A DNA stretch of 64,000 bases. Origin: Enterococcus canis NBRC 100695 (lineage in GTDB: Bacteria > Bacillota > Bacilli > Lactobacillales > Enterococcaceae). The notes under the pieces are model-generated. The model worked only from the letters and a program-made list of their open reading frames with translations, did not search any database and was not told where the DNA came from. Positions 61,944 through 64,000 of this stretch are shown piece by piece. The position numbers were made by a program, and so were the translations under genes. Each line of letters begins with the position of its first letter. Positions within the stretch are counted from its first letter, which is position 1. The stretch is from positions 1-64,000 of the forward strand of contig NZ_BCQJ01000006.1 in assembly GCF_001544375.1 (NCBI RefSeq). Direction: 5' to 3'.

Positions 61944-63803
61944 CTATTTAATCACTTTAATAATCTCTTCGCTAAAATGGATGGGTCCCTCATGGGTAGA
62001 TAGGATATCGCCCATTTCATTCGTATTGGTAACGACGACTGGGGTAATCGTTTGGTAGCCCTTCGCTTGAATGCCCTCTAGGTCAAAGTGCAATAAATCT
62101 TGCCCAGACGTGATGCGCTGGTCTTTCGCTACGGCGTACTCATAGCCTTCCCCATTCAACTGCACAGTGTCAATGCCTACATGAATCAGCAGCTCAACCC
62201 CAGCGTCACTGGTAATGCCAATCGCATGTTTAGAATCAAAAATCGCGGTCACGGTGCCATCAAAGGGTGCCACGACTTTGCCTTCTTGCGGCTGGATAGC
62301 CACCCCTTGACCTAAGATTTCTTCTGAAAACATACCATCTTCAATAGAACGTAACGTTTGGACTTGACCCTTTAGCGGGGATAAAACTAAGGTGCCGTCC
62401 GTTTCTTTTGTTCCTTCATTCGTTTCTTCAACGGGTGCTGCCGCCACAGTTGCGGCATCTTTATAGAGAACCAAGGTAGCGATAAAAGTCACCGCAATAG
62501 CGATAGCGGCGCCGATACATGCCATGTAAAAATGACTCAAGCTATTGTCCCCAATGTAACTTGGCAACGTCAGTAAACCTGGCGAACCACCAGTAAAGTT
62601 TTTGACGCGCATCATGCCCATAAAGAGACCGCCAACACCGCCCCCAATCATGGCTGCGTAAAGAGGTGTTTTGAAACGTAAGTTGACCCCATACAAAGCT
62701 GGTTCAGTAATCCCGAAAAGTCCCGTTAAGCCGGCCGAAAAGGCTAATTGTTTGATCGTCGCATCTTTTGTTTTCAAGCCGACGCCAATCGCCGCTGCGC
62801 CTTGAGAAACGTTAGAAGCTAACATTCCTGGATAAATCACCGAGTCATAACCAATTGTCATACGGTTGTTGATGCCAATTGGCACCAAGCCATAATGCGT
62901 CCCTGTCGCCACGAATAACGGCGTGAAAGCACCAATCAACAGCGGCACGATCCAAGGGCTAACAGATTCTAAGGTGCTGATTCCATTTGAAATCGCATCA
63001 CTGACCAAGTAGCCTAAGGGGCCTAAAACTACCAGACTTAGGGTACCCACAACCGCAATCACGATCAACGGCTTACTGAAAAACTTAATCGCTTTCGGTG
63101 ACACTTTATCGGCAATCGGCTCGACAAAGCTCATACACCAAACAGCTAAAATGATAGGAATAACCGAGGAAGAATAGCTTACTGGCATAATGGGCAACTG
63201 GAAGAGGTGCAAACCAGCGCCCGTTTCCTTCACTTCATTCACCATCGCAACAAAGTTTGGATGTAGCAAAATGCCGCCTAACATCATGGCTAAGTACATA
63301 TTCGTTTTAAATTTTTGTGCTGAAGAAGCCGCCAATAAAATAGGCAAGAAATAGAAGGCCGCATCTGCCATAAAGTTCAGAATTTGGTAACTTTGGCTTT
63401 CTACCGTCAATACTTGGAACACTACTAGGACCGATAAAACCGCTTTTAACATCCCGGCCGCGGTAATGGCAGGTAAAATCGGAGTGAAAATCCCCGTGAT
63501 TGTATCAATCACCTTCGCTAATGGCTTACGGTCGTCTTTTTCTTGAGCGTCCATCTTCACATCGACCTCTTTGGCGATTTCTTTAAAAACATTGCCGACA
63601 TCGCTGCCAATAATAATCTGAAACTGCCCGCCTTTACTGACAACCCCCATCACGCCTTTTGTTTCTTTCAAACCTTCGACGTCTGCCACGCTCTCCTCCA
63701 CTAAGTTAAAACGCAAACGCGTCGCACAGTGGGTCACATTTTGAACATTTTCTTTCCCGCCGATCAGCGCTAAAATCTGTTGGCTCAATTCTTGATAATT
63801 CAT
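61944..63803 (-). CDS. bglP: Beta-glucoside PTS IIBCA (BglP-like)
   Basis: 619 residues. IIB with C26 (VTHCATRLRF), membrane IIC (IFTPILPAITAAGMLKAVL, GITEPALYGVNLRF) and C-terminal IIA (VVAPFDGTVTAIFDSKHAIGI, VELLIHVGIDTVQLNG with the phospho-His). Domain order IIB-IIC-IIA. Transports and phosphorylates beta-glucosides. A RAT/terminator leader and an upstream antiterminator gene show the regulation. AAAGGAGG upstream. Confidence 0.94.
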   Translation of the reverse strand: MNYQELSQQILALIGGKENVQNVTHCATRLRFNLVEESVADVEGLKETKGVMGVVSKGGQFQIIIGSDVGNVFKEIAKEVDVKMDAQEKDDRKPLAKVIDTITGIFTPILPAITAAGMLKAVLSVLVVFQVLTVESQSYQILNFMADAAFYFLPILLAASSAQKFKTNMYLAMMLGGILLHPNFVAMVNEVKETGAGLHLFQLPIMPVSYSSSVIPIILAVWCMSFVEPIADKVSPKAIKFFSKPLIVIAVVGTLSLVVLGPLGYLVSDAISNGISTLESVSPWIVPLLIGAFTPLFVATGTHYGLVPIGINNRMTIGYDSVIYPGMLASNVSQGAAAIGVGLKTKDATIKQLAFSAGLTGLFGITEPALYGVNLRFKTPLYAAMIGGGVGGLFMGMMRVKNFTGGSPGLLTLPSYIGDNSLSHFYMACIGAAIAIAVTFIATLVLYKDAATVAAAPVEETNEGTKETDGTLVLSPLKGQVQTLRSIEDGMFSEEILGQGVAIQPQEGKVVAPFDGTVTAIFDSKHAIGITSDAGVELLIHVGIDTVQLNGEGYEYAVAKDQRITSGQDLLHFDLEGIQAKGYQTITPVVVTNTNEMGDILSTHEGPIHFSEEIIKVIK

Positions 63804-63848
63804 GATATTTCCTCCTTTAATGGTTGGTCGGACTGCCGGTTGGGGACA

Positions 63849-63898
63849 AAAAAATACCTAAACAAAGATCTCCCTATAGAGACCTTCATTTAGGTATA
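63849..63898 (-). terminator. Leader terminator of the bglP transcript
   Basis: Minus strand stem ATACCTAAA...TTTAGGTAT with inner GGTCTC / GGAGATC pairing and a TTTTTTT tract. Its first arm overlaps the RAT. Confidence 0.88.
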
Positions 63899-63921
63899 GC
63901 CTGCTTTACCAGTAACAATCC
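63893..63921 (-). promoter_or_regulatory. Canonical RAT of LicT/BglG type
   Basis: 29 nt on minus, beginning GGATTGTTACTG and ending GCAGGCTATACC, practically the LicT/BglG consensus. It overlaps both the antiterminator gene stop codon and the terminator. Binding by the CAT domain would allow bglP expression. Confidence 0.92.
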
Positions 63922-64000
63922 TAGTCTGAAGTGATACGTTTAATATGAATGGTTAAGTAGATCAGTTCATCCTCTTCTAAAGGACGCCCGAATTCCCGTT
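63921..64000 (-). CDS. BglG/LicT-family antiterminator, 3' end only
   Basis: Last 25 codons only, cut by the window edge: REFGRPLEEDELIYLTIHI then KRITSD and TAG. This is the end of a PRD2 domain. With the RAT and bglP downstream it forms the usual bgl-type autoregulated unit. Confidence 0.85.
   Translation of the reverse strand, partial: REFGRPLEEDELIYLTIHIKRITSD

Noticed and set aside
1-64000. CRISPR arrays, tRNA, rRNA and prophage
   Set aside because: No regularly spaced repeats, no cloverleaf or rRNA-like stretch and no phage structural genes were seen on reading.

Overview
The window looks like a chromosomal segment of an Enterococcus-type member of the Lactobacillales. Clues are the ptb-buk-bkd gene order, the WalRKHI operon, a DegV/DUF1836 pair, many PTS systems, BglG/LicT-type RNA antitermination, LPXTG surface protein genes and strong AGGAGG ribosome binding sites. 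Species cannot be decided from the sequence alone. I saw no rRNA, tRNA or CRISPR.

Layout. 0-8 kb: a branched-chain alpha-keto acid dehydrogenase operon (ptb, buk, E3, E1-alpha, E1-beta, E2), read leftwards from one promoter that overlaps a cre box and followed by a frameshifted PfoR-type membrane gene. 8-12.5 kb: an NAD(P)-binding protein, a DUF4767-like lipoprotein, a TDT/TehA-type transporter divergent from a LysR regulator, and a small PUA-like protein. 12.5-18 kb: a 2-aminoethylphosphonate import and degradation operon (ATPase, fused permease, binding protein, phnW, phnX). 18-21 kb: small membrane proteins (TspO, GlsB, DUF805), a tiny candidate ORF, and ROK-kinase and IS4-transposase remnants. 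21.6-26.3 kb: an operon of RarD-type permease, cellobiose-type PTS IIA/IIC/IIB and M81 (MlrC) peptidase, preceded by a 51-residue stand-alone CAT-domain antiterminator and a RAT/terminator-like leader. 26.3-29.2 kb: small membrane proteins, a transketolase remnant and a VanZ-like protein.

29.2-46.4 kb is a capsule or exopolysaccharide locus read leftwards. At its head are a secreted protein with an IKNTG sorting-like tail, a sortase and a 4-TM protein. Then come CpsC/D/B, the initiating sugar transferase, a WbuB-like glycosyltransferase, the three UDP-L-FucNAc enzymes (CapE/F/G), another glycosyltransferase, Wzy, Wzx, and an unusual trio of LicD, a cytidylyltransferase and an asparagine-synthase-like enzyme; galU closes the region. 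The 30.2-41 kb part is clearly more AT-rich than its surroundings, which suggests an exchangeable serotype cassette.

46.7-53.2 kb: a 51-residue membrane peptide (paralogue of one near 27.7 kb), a universal stress protein, a rifampin ADP-ribosyltransferase (Arr) homologue, an uncertain ORF, and walRKHI ending in a terminator with no walJ or htrA. 53.3-57.1 kb: a four-gene cell-surface module with WxL-cluster-like features. 57.2-60.2 kb: DegV, DUF1836, a small conserved protein and an LPXTG protein. 60.4-64 kb: an Mga-like regulator divergent from the LPXTG gene, and a beta-glucoside PTS with a canonical RAT/terminator leader behind the 3' end of a bglG-type antiterminator gene.
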